A DNA stretch of 36,928 bases, taken from the NCBI GenBank assembly GCA_022614705.1, contig JAKEIB010000024.1:1-36928 (forward strand), in the 5' to 3' direction. The notes under the pieces are model-generated. The model was not told where the DNA came from, did no database searches, and saw only the letters and a list, made by a program, of their open reading frames with translations. The stretch comes from Planctomycetota bacterium. Lineage in GTDB: Bacteria; Planctomycetota; Planctomycetia; Pirellulales; Lacipirellulaceae. The position numbers were made by a program, and so were the translations under genes. Every line of letters begins with the position of its first letter. Positions within the stretch are counted from its first letter, which is position 1. Shown here in pieces: positions 16,749 to 24,627 of this stretch.

Positions 16749-16835
16749 TCGAGATAGCTGGCCAGATTTGGCCGGAGTCGGGCGACTAGTGTCGCCCGGC
16801 GAAAAGGCCCAGATCGGCTTGCACAACTCATGGAA

Positions 16836-16877
16836 GCCACCGGCAGCGTCGGTCAAACGCCGCCGGTGGCTTTTTTT
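16836..16877 (+). terminator. rho-independent terminator after the PEP-CTERM gene
   Basis: The stem GCCACCGGC...GCCGGTGGC, with a GC-rich loop region, is followed directly by seven T residues (16871-16877). It lies 88 bases past the stop codon on the plus strand. Confidence 0.85.
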
Positions 16878-16881
16878 ATTT

Positions 16882-17003
16882 CTATGTGGACGCGTGGAAT
16901 GGTCTAGGCTGTAAGTTAGGTTTTCCAGCTCGCCCCGGAGAGTCGCCTGTGGCGACCTGACGTACTCGCGGTTTCTGTCAGGCCAAAAGCCTGACCTACT
17001 TAG
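16882..17003 (+). repeat. 122-bp palindromic element, copy B
   Basis: It begins CTATGTGGACGCGTGGAA and ends CTGACCTACTTAG. It has the same orientation and length as copy C and is the reverse complement of copy A. It starts 4 bases after the terminator's T run. Internal inverted pairs include AGTCGCCTGTGGCGACCT and TCAGGCCAAAAGCCTGA. Confidence 0.8.
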
Positions 17004-17012
17004 GAACACGGG

Positions 17013-17306
17013 AATAACAACTTCGGTGTCTGGACTCAAGGATCGTGCATTGGCTCATACACCGAAGGCGTTGGAAGTACCGAAGTTATTTTTCCCTTGT
17101 TCCTTACGTCAACAGCTGCAATCACCCTTGGAGAATAGCCGCAACGCGGCGATCGTTAATAGCCAGCGGTGGAAACCGCTGGTATTCAAAGGGAAGGATA
17201 GCTCAAGCCACAACGGGGCGGCAGTAACAGTCCAGTCGCCCTGTCGCCCTGTTGGGGCTTCGGACCGCCCACTTGATCATGAACCAGGGGCTCACGCTCC
17301 CTGGTT
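17013..17306. repeat. tract of further short palindromes downstream of copy B
   Basis: Several unrelated palindromic units follow one another with no gene between 17004 and 17456. AATAACAACTTCGGTGT (17013) faces ACACCGAAGG...CCGAAGTTATT (17059-17090). CCGCAACGCGG lies near 17139. CCAGCGGTGGAAACCGCTGG is at 17163-17182. AACCAGGGGCTCACGCTCCC, with its partner ending CTGGTT, spans 17282-17306. These look like separate REP-type families piled into one intergenic site. Confidence 0.6.
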
Positions 17307-17456
17307 ATTAACTTCCGGCCCGTTGGGTCTGAATGCAGTTGAATAGCCTTCTCGACGTGGGCACGGAAAAACCGCTGGAAGCATGGCCACTCCGAGGGCT
17401 GGCCCTGGCCCCCTCCGACTCGTTATCAATGCGGAGATCAATCGAAGGCAGTTCGA

Positions 17457-18542
17457 TTACTCCGTAATGACTTCCTCGCCCGCAATCGTCGACATGGCCT
17501 GGTAGGCCGTGAGATTGATGCTCTCGTTGAGAAATGTGACCGATCCATCCGCCATCAGGAAATTGCAGCCGCCGGGGTGGTCGCTGCGGAAATTGCTCAC
17601 GGAGTTTCCGCCTCCGTCCCGGCTGTCCTTGCAAGAAGTGGCAGGGTTTGGATTGAGAAGTTGGGATGTCTCGATATACGAATCCGTGACCGGGTACTTA
17701 TTCATCGGCTCAATGGTGACCGCGAACAGACAGGGCACAGTCAGTTGGGGATAATATTCCGTGCTGTTTGGCTGACCGGCGATCCAAGGGTACCAGGCAT
17801 AAGGGATTTCACCAAATTGGTCAGGCCCTGCGGGGATCGTACAACCGACGCCATGACAAACCCTCCACTTGGGGTCGCCGCTGGCGTCGCCCACCGCGAT
17901 CGTCTTGCTGGTGCCATCGGTGATCTGCCGTATCGACGCGCCGAACGCCAAATCGAACACGCCGCGAACGTGTTTTGGGACGGGACCTGGTTTAAGTATG
18001 TATTTTGTATTGCCAAACTGCGTCGACCAATCCCTGATGTTAAGGCAGAATGTATCGGTCGCGCCCTTACAGTACGAGTAGTCCGTCATGCCGAAGAGTG
18101 AATTGCGACTGTTCCCGAGGATCTGCTTCAAGGCCAGATTCTGATACGGGTTCGGCCCGCCGCTGGAAGGGCATTTGAACAGCGGGATCACCAGCGAGCC
18201 CACTTCCGCCTTCTGGTCGTACCAATGCTCGCCTTGATCGTAAATGTTGTGCAGCGACGTTTCCTCGAAATAGGGAAGCAGCTTCGTGTTGGCATTCGCA
18301 AAGTAGTTGGTGGGTGCACCCCTCGAGAGCCACCCCACCGGAAACGTTTTGTTCGTCCCGTGGTAGTTGTGCAGGGCGATGCCATATTGCTTAAGGTTGT
18401 TAATACATTGGGCGCGACGGGCGGCCTCGCGGGCGGCTTGAATCGCCGGCAATAGCAGCGCCACGAGAATCCCGATGATCGCGATCACGACCAATAATTC
18501 GACGAGGGTAAAACCCCCAAGCAACCGCCTGCGGGAGATCAT
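17457..18542 (-). CDS. DUF1559 protein with type II secretion/pilin-like N-terminus
   Basis: The start ATG at 18542 has GGAGG 8 bases upstream. The in-frame extension to 18650 has no such signal. The 361-residue protein opens with MISRRRLLGGFTLVELLVV, a class III prepilin signal cut after the glycine before FTLVE, then a hydrophobic helix and AAREAARRAQCINNLKQ, the hallmark of the large planctomycete DUF1559 family. The C-terminal block FRSDHPGGCNFLMADGSV is also typical. Family members are probably pseudopilin-like surface or envelope subunits, and their exact role is not settled. It is a single gene facing the PEP-CTERM pair across a repeat tract. Confidence 0.92.
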   Translation of the reverse strand: MISRRRLLGGFTLVELLVVIAIIGILVALLLPAIQAAREAARRAQCINNLKQYGIALHNYHGTNKTFPVGWLSRGAPTNYFANANTKLLPYFEETSLHNIYDQGEHWYDQKAEVGSLVIPLFKCPSSGGPNPYQNLALKQILGNSRNSLFGMTDYSYCKGATDTFCLNIRDWSTQFGNTKYILKPGPVPKHVRGVFDLAFGASIRQITDGTSKTIAVGDASGDPKWRVCHGVGCTIPAGPDQFGEIPYAWYPWIAGQPNSTEYYPQLTVPCLFAVTIEPMNKYPVTDSYIETSQLLNPNPATSCKDSRDGGGNSVSNFRSDHPGGCNFLMADGSVTFLNESINLTAYQAMSTIAGEEVITE

Positions 18543-19085
18543 TCTCGTTCCTCCACAATGATGCTGCCAGGAAAAGCCGATGTGCGGCCGATAAGGGGGC
18601 AACGAAAATCCGGCTCCCTTATTATCGGTCTCACTACCGGCTGGTTGCAAAACCTGTTTTCGCGTATTCCAAAGCGGGGTGAGCTAGCGAAAAGTTGAAA
18701 TAGCAAACAATCGAGGCTTTGAGACGGTTTATGGATACAATACCAGATTACACAAAAACGTGCACCACAATCTTGTTATTCCGCCTGTTATCCTACTATA
18801 ATGTGGCGCTTCTTCAAACTATTTTCGGCCGAGCCGGCACGGCGAATTTTGGCTCGGCACGAGCTGTAAATCCATTCCCGACAACGTCCTCTCGCTTGTT
18901 AAACGTCGAACTGGAACGGCGCCTAACCATCTCCCCAGTGCAGCCGTGCCAGCGCTGGTCGATTGGGCGGCCGCCATTTTTGAGTTGCCGAGCGAGAGCG
19001 ACAATGGCTGGTTTTGCCAGTTTTTCCGTCGTTTTATCTCCTTATCTCCGCTCATCACTGCCTGGATTGCAAAATTGCACTGATT
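18543..19085. other. intergenic region with an orphan candidate promoter
   Basis: No convincing protein gene. A frame of 130 residues at 18719-19111 runs into repeat copy C and has no recognisable features. TTGTTA at 18773-18778 and TATAAT at 18797-18802 are spaced 18 bases apart on the plus strand. Downstream is a possible hairpin GCCGAGCC...GGCTCGGC near 18827-18860. A short untranslated RNA is possible but unproven. Confidence 0.35.
18773..18802 (+). promoter_or_regulatory. candidate sigma-70 promoter with no obvious gene
   Basis: A perfect TATAAT with a TTGTTA box 18 bases upstream, inside an AT-rich patch. The next plus-strand gene starts 450 bases away. It may drive that gene with a long leader that includes repeat copy C, or a small RNA. 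Confidence 0.4.
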
Positions 19086-19207
19086 CTATGTGGACCCGTG
19101 AAATAGTTTAGGCTGTATGTCAGGCTTTCCAGCTCGCCCCGGCGAGTCGCCTGTGGCGACCTGACTTGCTCGCGGTTTCTGTCAGGCTAAAAGCCTGACC
19201 TACTTAG
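19086..19207 (+). repeat. 122-bp palindromic element, copy C
   Basis: It begins CTATGTGGACCCGTGAAA and ends CTGACCTACTTAG. It is nearly identical to copy B, including CCAGCTCGCCCCGGCGAGT, CGCCTGTGGCGACC and TCAGGCTAAAAGCCTGA. It ends 48 bases before the ATG of the C45 gene and would lie in its leader RNA if transcribed. Confidence 0.8.
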
Positions 19208-19255
19208 TCTCGACTTACTGTCACTACCTTCATCCAAACCGGCCGGGAGATTCGT

Positions 19256-20494
19256 ATGAGTTCCCATTTGCTTCATGGGTGGCCATTGGCGTGCGTTCTG
19301 CTGCTATTGGGGGGAATTGCTCGAGCGGACGAAAAGGAAGAGGCGGTGCGGTCCGGCGTCGCCAAGGAATCGGCACACGACGGAGTCTTCGCGCGGCCAG
19401 CGACCGGCAACGCCAGCGGCACGCGTTTTGTCCTGGCCAGTGGCACGGTCCAAGTCCCGGTCGTCGTGGTGCGCGGAACGCCGTATGAAATGGGCCGGCA
19501 ACTCGGCCAACTCATGCAAAAGGAGGTGCAGGAGTTTGTTCCGCCAACGCTGACCGCCGTCGCCCAGAAGTTGAAGGTTTCGCAAGACGTGCTGCAAGAA
19601 GTATGGGCCCGCTCGGCCGCGTTCGCCGACGATCGCGTCGAGCAGGAATTGGCCGGGTTGGCGGACGGATCGGGCGTGCCGCTGCGGACGCTCCAGGCGA
19701 TCCACGCGGTGCCGCTGTTGATGCCGTATTCATGCAGCAGCATTGCTGCGTGGGGCGATGCCACGGCCGACGGGCATTTGTACCAGACGCGAAATCTCGA
19801 CTGGAGTCTCGAGATCGGCGCTCATGAGTTTCCGGTGGTCGTGGTGTATCTGCCGCAAGACGGGATTCCCCACGTCGTGCCAAGCTTCGCCGGAGTGATT
19901 GGGGCTCACACGGGCATGAACGCCGGCGGAATTGTACTGGCGGAGATGGGCGACGCGGCGGCCGAGGAGATGCCGTATCAGGTCCACGCGCCGCATTTTA
20001 CCGTGTTCAACCGGACGCTGTTGTATGATGCCGATTCGCTAACGCGGACGCTGGACATCTTTCTCGCCCAGCCGTTGACGAAGCGATATCACTTCGTGTT
20101 TGGCGATGGCCGGAACGAACGACGAGCGGTGAAGATTCGCGCGCATGCGCCCGAGCCGCCGGACCGCCGGGTCATGGTCTGGAAGGACAACGACCCGACG
20201 GATGAATTCGCGCCAAATGTATTGTCGTGCGTGGTCTACAACGACGAAGGTCGCGGAGCATTTCCCACGCTGAAGCAAGAGTATGGAAAGCTCAATGGGG
20301 AGAAGCTTATTGATCTTGCGAACCGAATTCCAATCAAGGGCGGCAATGTAGTGAATGCGGTGTACGATGCGACCGATCTTCGGCTTTGGATTTCGTACGC
20401 CCAGGGAGATAAGGAGGCGTACCAGCGACCGTACGTCTTCTTGGACCTGAAAACGCTGGACACGGATCGTGACGGCGCACCGGATTTCAATTAA
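19256..20494 (+). CDS. exported C45-family (acyltransferase/choloylglycine-hydrolase-like) Ntn hydrolase
   Basis: 412 residues with a signal peptide ending near GIARA. The N-terminal block RGTPYEMGRQLGQLM near residue 73 is the usual opening of the peptidase C45 / acyl-CoA:6-aminopenicillanate acyltransferase-like family. The likely self-processing nucleophile is C160 in PYSCSSIAAWG, followed by GHLYQTRNLDW with the conserved Asn-Asp environment. These enzymes cleave themselves and then hydrolyse or transfer amide-linked acyl groups. GGGAG lies upstream of the ATG at 19256. Directly after the stop is a fragment of a second gene of the same family, which suggests an ancestral tandem pair. Confidence 0.88.
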   Translation: MSSHLLHGWPLACVLLLLGGIARADEKEEAVRSGVAKESAHDGVFARPATGNASGTRFVLASGTVQVPVVVVRGTPYEMGRQLGQLMQKEVQEFVPPTLTAVAQKLKVSQDVLQEVWARSAAFADDRVEQELAGLADGSGVPLRTLQAIHAVPLLMPYSCSSIAAWGDATADGHLYQTRNLDWSLEIGAHEFPVVVVYLPQDGIPHVVPSFAGVIGAHTGMNAGGIVLAEMGDAAAEEMPYQVHAPHFTVFNRTLLYDADSLTRTLDIFLAQPLTKRYHFVFGDGRNERRAVKIRAHAPEPPDRRVMVWKDNDPTDEFAPNVLSCVVYNDEGRGAFPTLKQEYGKLNGEKLIDLANRIPIKGGNVVNAVYDATDLRLWISYAQGDKEAYQRPYVFLDLKTLDTDRDGAPDFN

Positions 20495-20520
20495 ACGCGC
20501 TGCATTGCCGATCGGCACAG

Positions 20521-20613
20521 GTGCTGTATCTCAAGGCGACACCCTACGAGATGGGCCTACGGCACGGCAAATTGCTCGGTGAACACGTCCGCGAATCACG
20601 GCTGCTGCCGGAA
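20521..20613 (+). pseudogene. relic of a second C45-family gene (N-terminal fragment)
   Basis: The frame from 20521 reads VLYLKATPYEMGLRHGKLLG, then EHVRESRLLPE. It aligns with VVVVRGTPYEMGRQLGQLM in the intact C45 gene just upstream. The similarity stops at about 20613, where the coding sequence of the opposite-strand sulfatase begins, and no catalytic region follows. It is therefore a broken-off remnant of about 31 codons. It overlaps the last few codons and stop of the sulfatase, so the sulfatase terminus may have been formed by the same rearrangement. Confidence 0.7.
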
Positions 20614-22104
20614 ATCCGGATTCCTGGTCGGCAATTTCGCACCAACGGCAGTGCGCCAGTCCGCCAGGCGGGCGCGCAGGTCTTGTGCCTTCTCGCGTTG
20701 ATTGGCGGCCAGATCCTTGGCTTCCCCCAGGTCGTCCCGAAGGTTGTACAGCTCGATGCGATTGTCCTCGTGATATTCCAGCAGCTTCCAGTCGCCGGCG
20801 CGGATGGCGCTGACTGGGGTCGTCGTTGGGTAGTAGTGTGGGTAATGGAAATACAACGCTTCACGAACCAGCTTGGCATCCGGATTCTTGAGCAGCGGCG
20901 TAAGGCTCTGGCCGTCGAGCTTCGTCTTGCGCCCGTTGCGGTTCTTTAGGCCGGCGATTTCCAGCAACGTCGGAAACAGGTCGGCCACGTAGACCGGCTG
21001 GCGACAGACGCGGCCGCCCGATCCGATGCCCGGCCAGCGGATGATCAGTGGAACCCGAATGCCCCCTTCGTAAAGCGATCCCTTGCCTGAACGCAGCGGA
21101 TGATTGTCCGTGATTTGCATCCCGTCGTACTCAATCACGTGGCCGCCGTTATCGGACACGAAAACAACAACGGTGCGCTCGGAGAGTCCGCGGCTCTCCA
21201 GGCGCTCCAGGACGCGCCCGACGCTCTCGTCGAGGCTGTGTACCATCGCAGCGTATTTCGGATTGCGGTGGTGCAAACCGGGCACTTGCTTCTTTTCGTA
21301 CCGCTCAACCAATTCCGGTTTGGCCTCAATGGGCGTATGCACGGCGTGGTGCGCGAGGTACAGGAAGAACGGCCGATCTTCCGCGCGGTCGATCACCTTC
21401 AAGGCCTCGTCGGTGAGCCGGTCAGTGAGATACTCGCCCTGCTTGCCTCGGTCCAACTGCGGAACGTAACGGAACTCACCCTCAAATCTGCCTGTCCCAC
21501 GGTACGGGAAGAAGTGCGATGCGGGGGCGCCCCAGAGGGTACCGCCGATGTTGATGTCAAATCCCTGGGTCTCTGGATAATATTTCGCGTCGCCCAAGTG
21601 CCACTTGCCTACCGTGGCGGTAAGGTATCCTGCGGAACGGAAGACTTCGGCCAACGTCACTTCGCTGTGCGGAAGATCGGCGACTGATACGGGCGAGATT
21701 AGCTTGCGATCGCGAGGCGGTTCGCGCGATGCCTCGCGCCACATGGTGATGCCCAGCCGCGCATAGTGCTTGCCGGTGAGGAGGCTGGCCCTGGTGGGCG
21801 AGCAGACCGACGCGGCGTACGCATCGGTAAAACGGGTGCCGCTCTCTGCAAACTGGTCGAGATTAGGCGACTCGTGCAAGTCCGCGCCGTAGCACCCCAG
21901 ATCGGCCCAGCCGAGGTCGTCGGCCACGATCACTATGACGTTGCACGGCGGTTCGATATTCGTCCCATCGGCGGTTGCCGGCGATGTGCATGTTAACGCC
22001 AGGCCGAATGCCAGAAAAACTCTGCGAGCGAGATTGAACAAGGCGTTGTATGCCTGGAAACCAGAAGTTGCCGTCGGTCGCGATTGTTTCCTTAGGGTTG
22101 GCAT
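20596..22104 (-). CDS. exported sulfatase (formylglycine-dependent, alkaline phosphatase superfamily)
   Basis: 502 residues. A signal peptide lies around residues 21-46, ending in SPATA. The metal-binding DD at 62-63 is in VIVADDLGWADLGCYG. The sulfatase signature is CSPTRASLLTG, with C101 as the cysteine converted to formylglycine. GYLTATVGKWHLGD and VVFVSDNGGH supply further active-site residues. The length and order match planctomycete arylsulfatase-A-like enzymes that release sulfate from polysaccharides. The last residues, PTRNPDFRQQP, end inside a relic of a C45 gene, so the tail may be shortened or replaced. A formylglycine-generating enzyme gene is not in the window. Confidence 0.93.
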   Translation of the reverse strand: MPTLRKQSRPTATSGFQAYNALFNLARRVFLAFGLALTCTSPATADGTNIEPPCNVIVIVADDLGWADLGCYGADLHESPNLDQFAESGTRFTDAYAASVCSPTRASLLTGKHYARLGITMWREASREPPRDRKLISPVSVADLPHSEVTLAEVFRSAGYLTATVGKWHLGDAKYYPETQGFDINIGGTLWGAPASHFFPYRGTGRFEGEFRYVPQLDRGKQGEYLTDRLTDEALKVIDRAEDRPFFLYLAHHAVHTPIEAKPELVERYEKKQVPGLHHRNPKYAAMVHSLDESVGRVLERLESRGLSERTVVVFVSDNGGHVIEYDGMQITDNHPLRSGKGSLYEGGIRVPLIIRWPGIGSGGRVCRQPVYVADLFPTLLEIAGLKNRNGRKTKLDGQSLTPLLKNPDAKLVREALYFHYPHYYPTTTPVSAIRAGDWKLLEYHEDNRIELYNLRDDLGEAKDLAANQREKAQDLRARLADWRTAVGAKLPTRNPDFRQQP

Positions 22105-22200
22105 GACGCGTCGACGGACAATTTTCGCCCCCTGTTTGAAGCAATCGAGACTATTCTACACAACCTTGCACTGTCCGGAACTGCGTACGTGAACATCCGG

Positions 22201-22283
22201 CTAAGTAGGTGAGGCTTTCCAGCTCGCCCCGGCGAGCTGGAAAGCCTCACCTACAGCCAAAACTATTTCACGGGTCCACATAG
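22201..22283 (-). repeat. palindromic element, short copy D
   Basis: 83 bases with the family ends CTAAGTAGG and CCACATAG but with the middle replaced by a near-perfect palindrome: GTAGGTGAGGCTTTCCAGCT to its complement AGCTGGAAAGCCTCACCTAC, both arms read from 22205 to 22254. Both arms carry the same change from the family word (GAGGCT/AGCCTC in place of CAGGCT/AGCCTG), so pairing is kept. Confidence 0.8.
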
Positions 22284-22441
22284 CGGGCTACTTTGCCAGA
22301 CATGTGTGGACTTCACGCTCCTCCCCGCACGAGGATTTCTACTCGCAGAGCGAACAGAGTTCATTCTCTGCAATCAAGTTGTTATGCTGGATCTGGTCGT
22401 TCCGCTGCTAGGCACACGTTCCCACGAAATGGAGAAATGAC

Positions 22442-24223
22442 GTGCACCGCATTGGCAAAATTAAGTTTGGCGCCGGTCGGCCTGTCATCAGGGCCCTCGC
22501 CGCTGCTGCATTACTAATCGTGACAGTAGCTACGCGAGCCGCGGAGGAATCGGCCGGGAAAGCTGCTCCAGGCAGGATCGACTCGGGCCAGGAAAGCCGT
22601 GTGCGCGTGGCCGGTATCGTACTCAAATGGCTGAGGACCGATAAAGAGGCGAACTATGCGCGTGCCGAAAAAATGATCGCTGCGGCCGCCCACGGCGGCG
22701 CACGACTCGTTTGCACCACCGAGTGCTTTCTCGATGGTTATGCCATTAAGGACAAGTCGATTCCGCTCGACCAATACCGCGCCCTGGGCGAGCCGATTCC
22801 AGCCGGCCGATACTTTCAGCGTCTGTCGAAATTGGCGGATCGATTCGACATCTACCTTGTCGCCGGCATGCTCGAAGCCGACGGCGAACACCGCTATAAC
22901 ACGGCCGTCGTCCTCGATCCCGACGGCAAGCTCCTGGGCCGGTATCGCAAACACAAACTGGAACATGAACTGGTTCGCAACACGCCGGGAACTGAAACGC
23001 CGGTGTTTCGCACTCCGTTTGGGCAGATCGGCATCATGATTTGCGCCGATCGCCGCGATCCTCAACTCGTCAAGCGCCTGTGCGACGGTGGGGCAGACTT
23101 CCTCATATGTCCTTCCGGCGGCATGTTCGGTCCCGAGAAGAACGACCCGATCGTGCAAGCGCGCTCGAAAGAGAATGGAGTTCCCATCCTTTTCGTTCAC
23201 CCGGCCGAGTTCCTCGTGACCGATTCCCGCGGAGAAATTCGCGCGCGGACTATTCTCGGCGATCGGCTCGAAATCACGACCAGCGAAGTCGGCGGCGAGA
23301 GCGACAAGAATGAAGTCTTTTTCTTCGATCTGCCACTGGCCGCCGATTCGAAATTCTCGGAGGATGGCAAACGCTACGTTATTATTCACGCGGACGATGC
23401 CGACATGTCGCACTCCGTCAATCGCGCCACGATCGCCGCGATGGAGCAGGGAATCGTCTCGTCGGCCAGCATCATGGTGCCATGTCCGTGGTTCAAGGAA
23501 TTCGCCGCGTATGCCAAGGCCCACCCGGATAAGGACTTCGGCATTCATCTGACGCTCAACAGCGAATGGGACAACTACCGCTGGGGCCCTGTCGCCGGCA
23601 AAGACAAAGTGCCCAGCCTGGTCGATAAAGAGGGTTACCTCTGGGACAACGTGGCGGAGGTCGCCGCCAATGCCAAGTCCGCGGACGTAGAAACGGAACT
23701 GCGGGCGCAAATTCGGCGCGCACTGGATTTCGGCGTGCCTTTGACGCATCTCGACACCCACATGGGCGCCGTGGTGAGCCGACCCGATCTGGTCGAGGTG
23801 TACGTCAATCTCGGCGTGGAATTCAACTTGCCGGTGTTCTTCCTGCGGAACCTTGGCGGCGGAGTTCCCGATGAGCAAATTCGCGCTCGCGCCCTGCAAT
23901 TGGTCGATACTCTCAACAGGCACAAGCTGCCGGTCCTCGACTACATGACGCAGCTCTACACGAACGGTCGGTTCGAGGACAAGCGAGCCCAATACCTCGA
24001 GGCCATCGCCAACAGCAAGCCGGGCGTCCACTACTTGATCCTTCACTGCGGATACGACGACGAGGAGCTCCAGGCCATCACCGCGAGCAGCAAACTTCGC
24101 GATACCGACCGGCGTGTGTTCACCGATCCGGAATTCATTCGAGCCGTGAAGGAAACTGGCGTTGAAATCGTCACGTGGAAGCAGGTCCGCGAGATGAACG
24201 ACAAGCGCCTGGCAGAAAAGTGA
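22442..24223 (+). CDS. exported fusion protein: nitrilase domain + ChbG/YdjC-like deacetylase domain
   Basis: 593 residues from a GTG at 22442 with GGAGA 8 bases upstream. The signal peptide ends near ATRAA. Residues about 54-300 form a nitrilase-superfamily domain with the triad E94 (TTECFLDGY), K172 (YRKHKLEHE) and C201 (IGIMICADRRD). Residues about 309-585 form a ChbG/YdjC-type carbohydrate deacetylase barrel with RYVIIHADDADMSHSVN (D318/D319), GIHLTLNSEW (H369) and THLDTHMGA (H436/H440), the usual metal ligands. One exported polypeptide therefore holds an amide hydrolase and a sugar deacetylase. The two could act in turn on an N-acylated sugar or glycoconjugate, but that is inference. Both domains look intact, and a frame error joining two genes is unlikely because the linker is continuous. 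Confidence 0.88.
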   Translation: MHRIGKIKFGAGRPVIRALAAAALLIVTVATRAAEESAGKAAPGRIDSGQESRVRVAGIVLKWLRTDKEANYARAEKMIAAAAHGGARLVCTTECFLDGYAIKDKSIPLDQYRALGEPIPAGRYFQRLSKLADRFDIYLVAGMLEADGEHRYNTAVVLDPDGKLLGRYRKHKLEHELVRNTPGTETPVFRTPFGQIGIMICADRRDPQLVKRLCDGGADFLICPSGGMFGPEKNDPIVQARSKENGVPILFVHPAEFLVTDSRGEIRARTILGDRLEITTSEVGGESDKNEVFFFDLPLAADSKFSEDGKRYVIIHADDADMSHSVNRATIAAMEQGIVSSASIMVPCPWFKEFAAYAKAHPDKDFGIHLTLNSEWDNYRWGPVAGKDKVPSLVDKEGYLWDNVAEVAANAKSADVETELRAQIRRALDFGVPLTHLDTHMGAVVSRPDLVEVYVNLGVEFNLPVFFLRNLGGGVPDEQIRARALQLVDTLNRHKLPVLDYMTQLYTNGRFEDKRAQYLEAIANSKPGVHYLILHCGYDDEELQAITASSKLRDTDRRVFTDPEFIRAVKETGVEIVTWKQVREMNDKRLAEK

Positions 24224-24627
24224 GTAGACATTCAAAATCCGGCATCGACTCCGCAGCGCGTCCAGAATTTCCAATGTGTGCTCAGGGGACAAATTTTGGG
24301 CAGCCGAAACCTCGAAATCCTCGGAAGAGGACAAAGGGGACAAGTTTTGTGTGGGGCCATCGGCGAGAATCTTGTGTGGCATTTGCGCAGGGTATTGGGC
24401 TTGAAGACGAAGGCCGTTGGTTAATTGATGTGGGCGCGCAGCACAAGCGGAGCGCCGGCTGATGGCGCACGCCTAGCGCGACGACCGGCGGCCGCCTGAA
24501 CGTGATCGGAATTTGGACTGAGCATAGCCGATGTCTATACGCTTGTATAGATATCGAATTTGGCCAGCTGGCTGCCGACGGGACGCGTTGTATGCGCCCT
24601 GAGTTGTCTTACTTTGTCTTGTCAACT
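24224..24627. other. non-coding interval with GGGGACAA repeats
   Basis: No supported gene. Two direct copies of GGGGACAAATTTTG-type sequence lie at 24285 and 24336 (the second reads GGGGACAAGTTTTG). A small inverted pair, TCTATAC...GTATAGA, is at about 24533-24551. It separates a plus-strand gene from a convergent minus-strand gene. Confidence 0.4.

Noticed and set aside
17026..17346. 106-residue frame in the repeat tract
   Set aside because: It is made almost wholly of palindromic repeats and has no protein features.
18719..19111. 130-residue frame between the DUF1559 and C45 genes
   Set aside because: It has no recognisable motif and its end is encoded by repeat copy C, so it is probably non-coding.
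13823..22283. CRISPR array made of the 122-bp repeats
   Set aside because: Copies are 2-3 kb apart, occur in both orientations, lack spacers of even length, and no cas gene is present.
22514..24382. 622-residue antisense frame across the nitrilase-ChbG gene
   Set aside because: It mirrors a plus-strand gene with clear catalytic motifs in two domains. Its own translation is low in complexity with no family features. GC-rich codon bias opens such frames.
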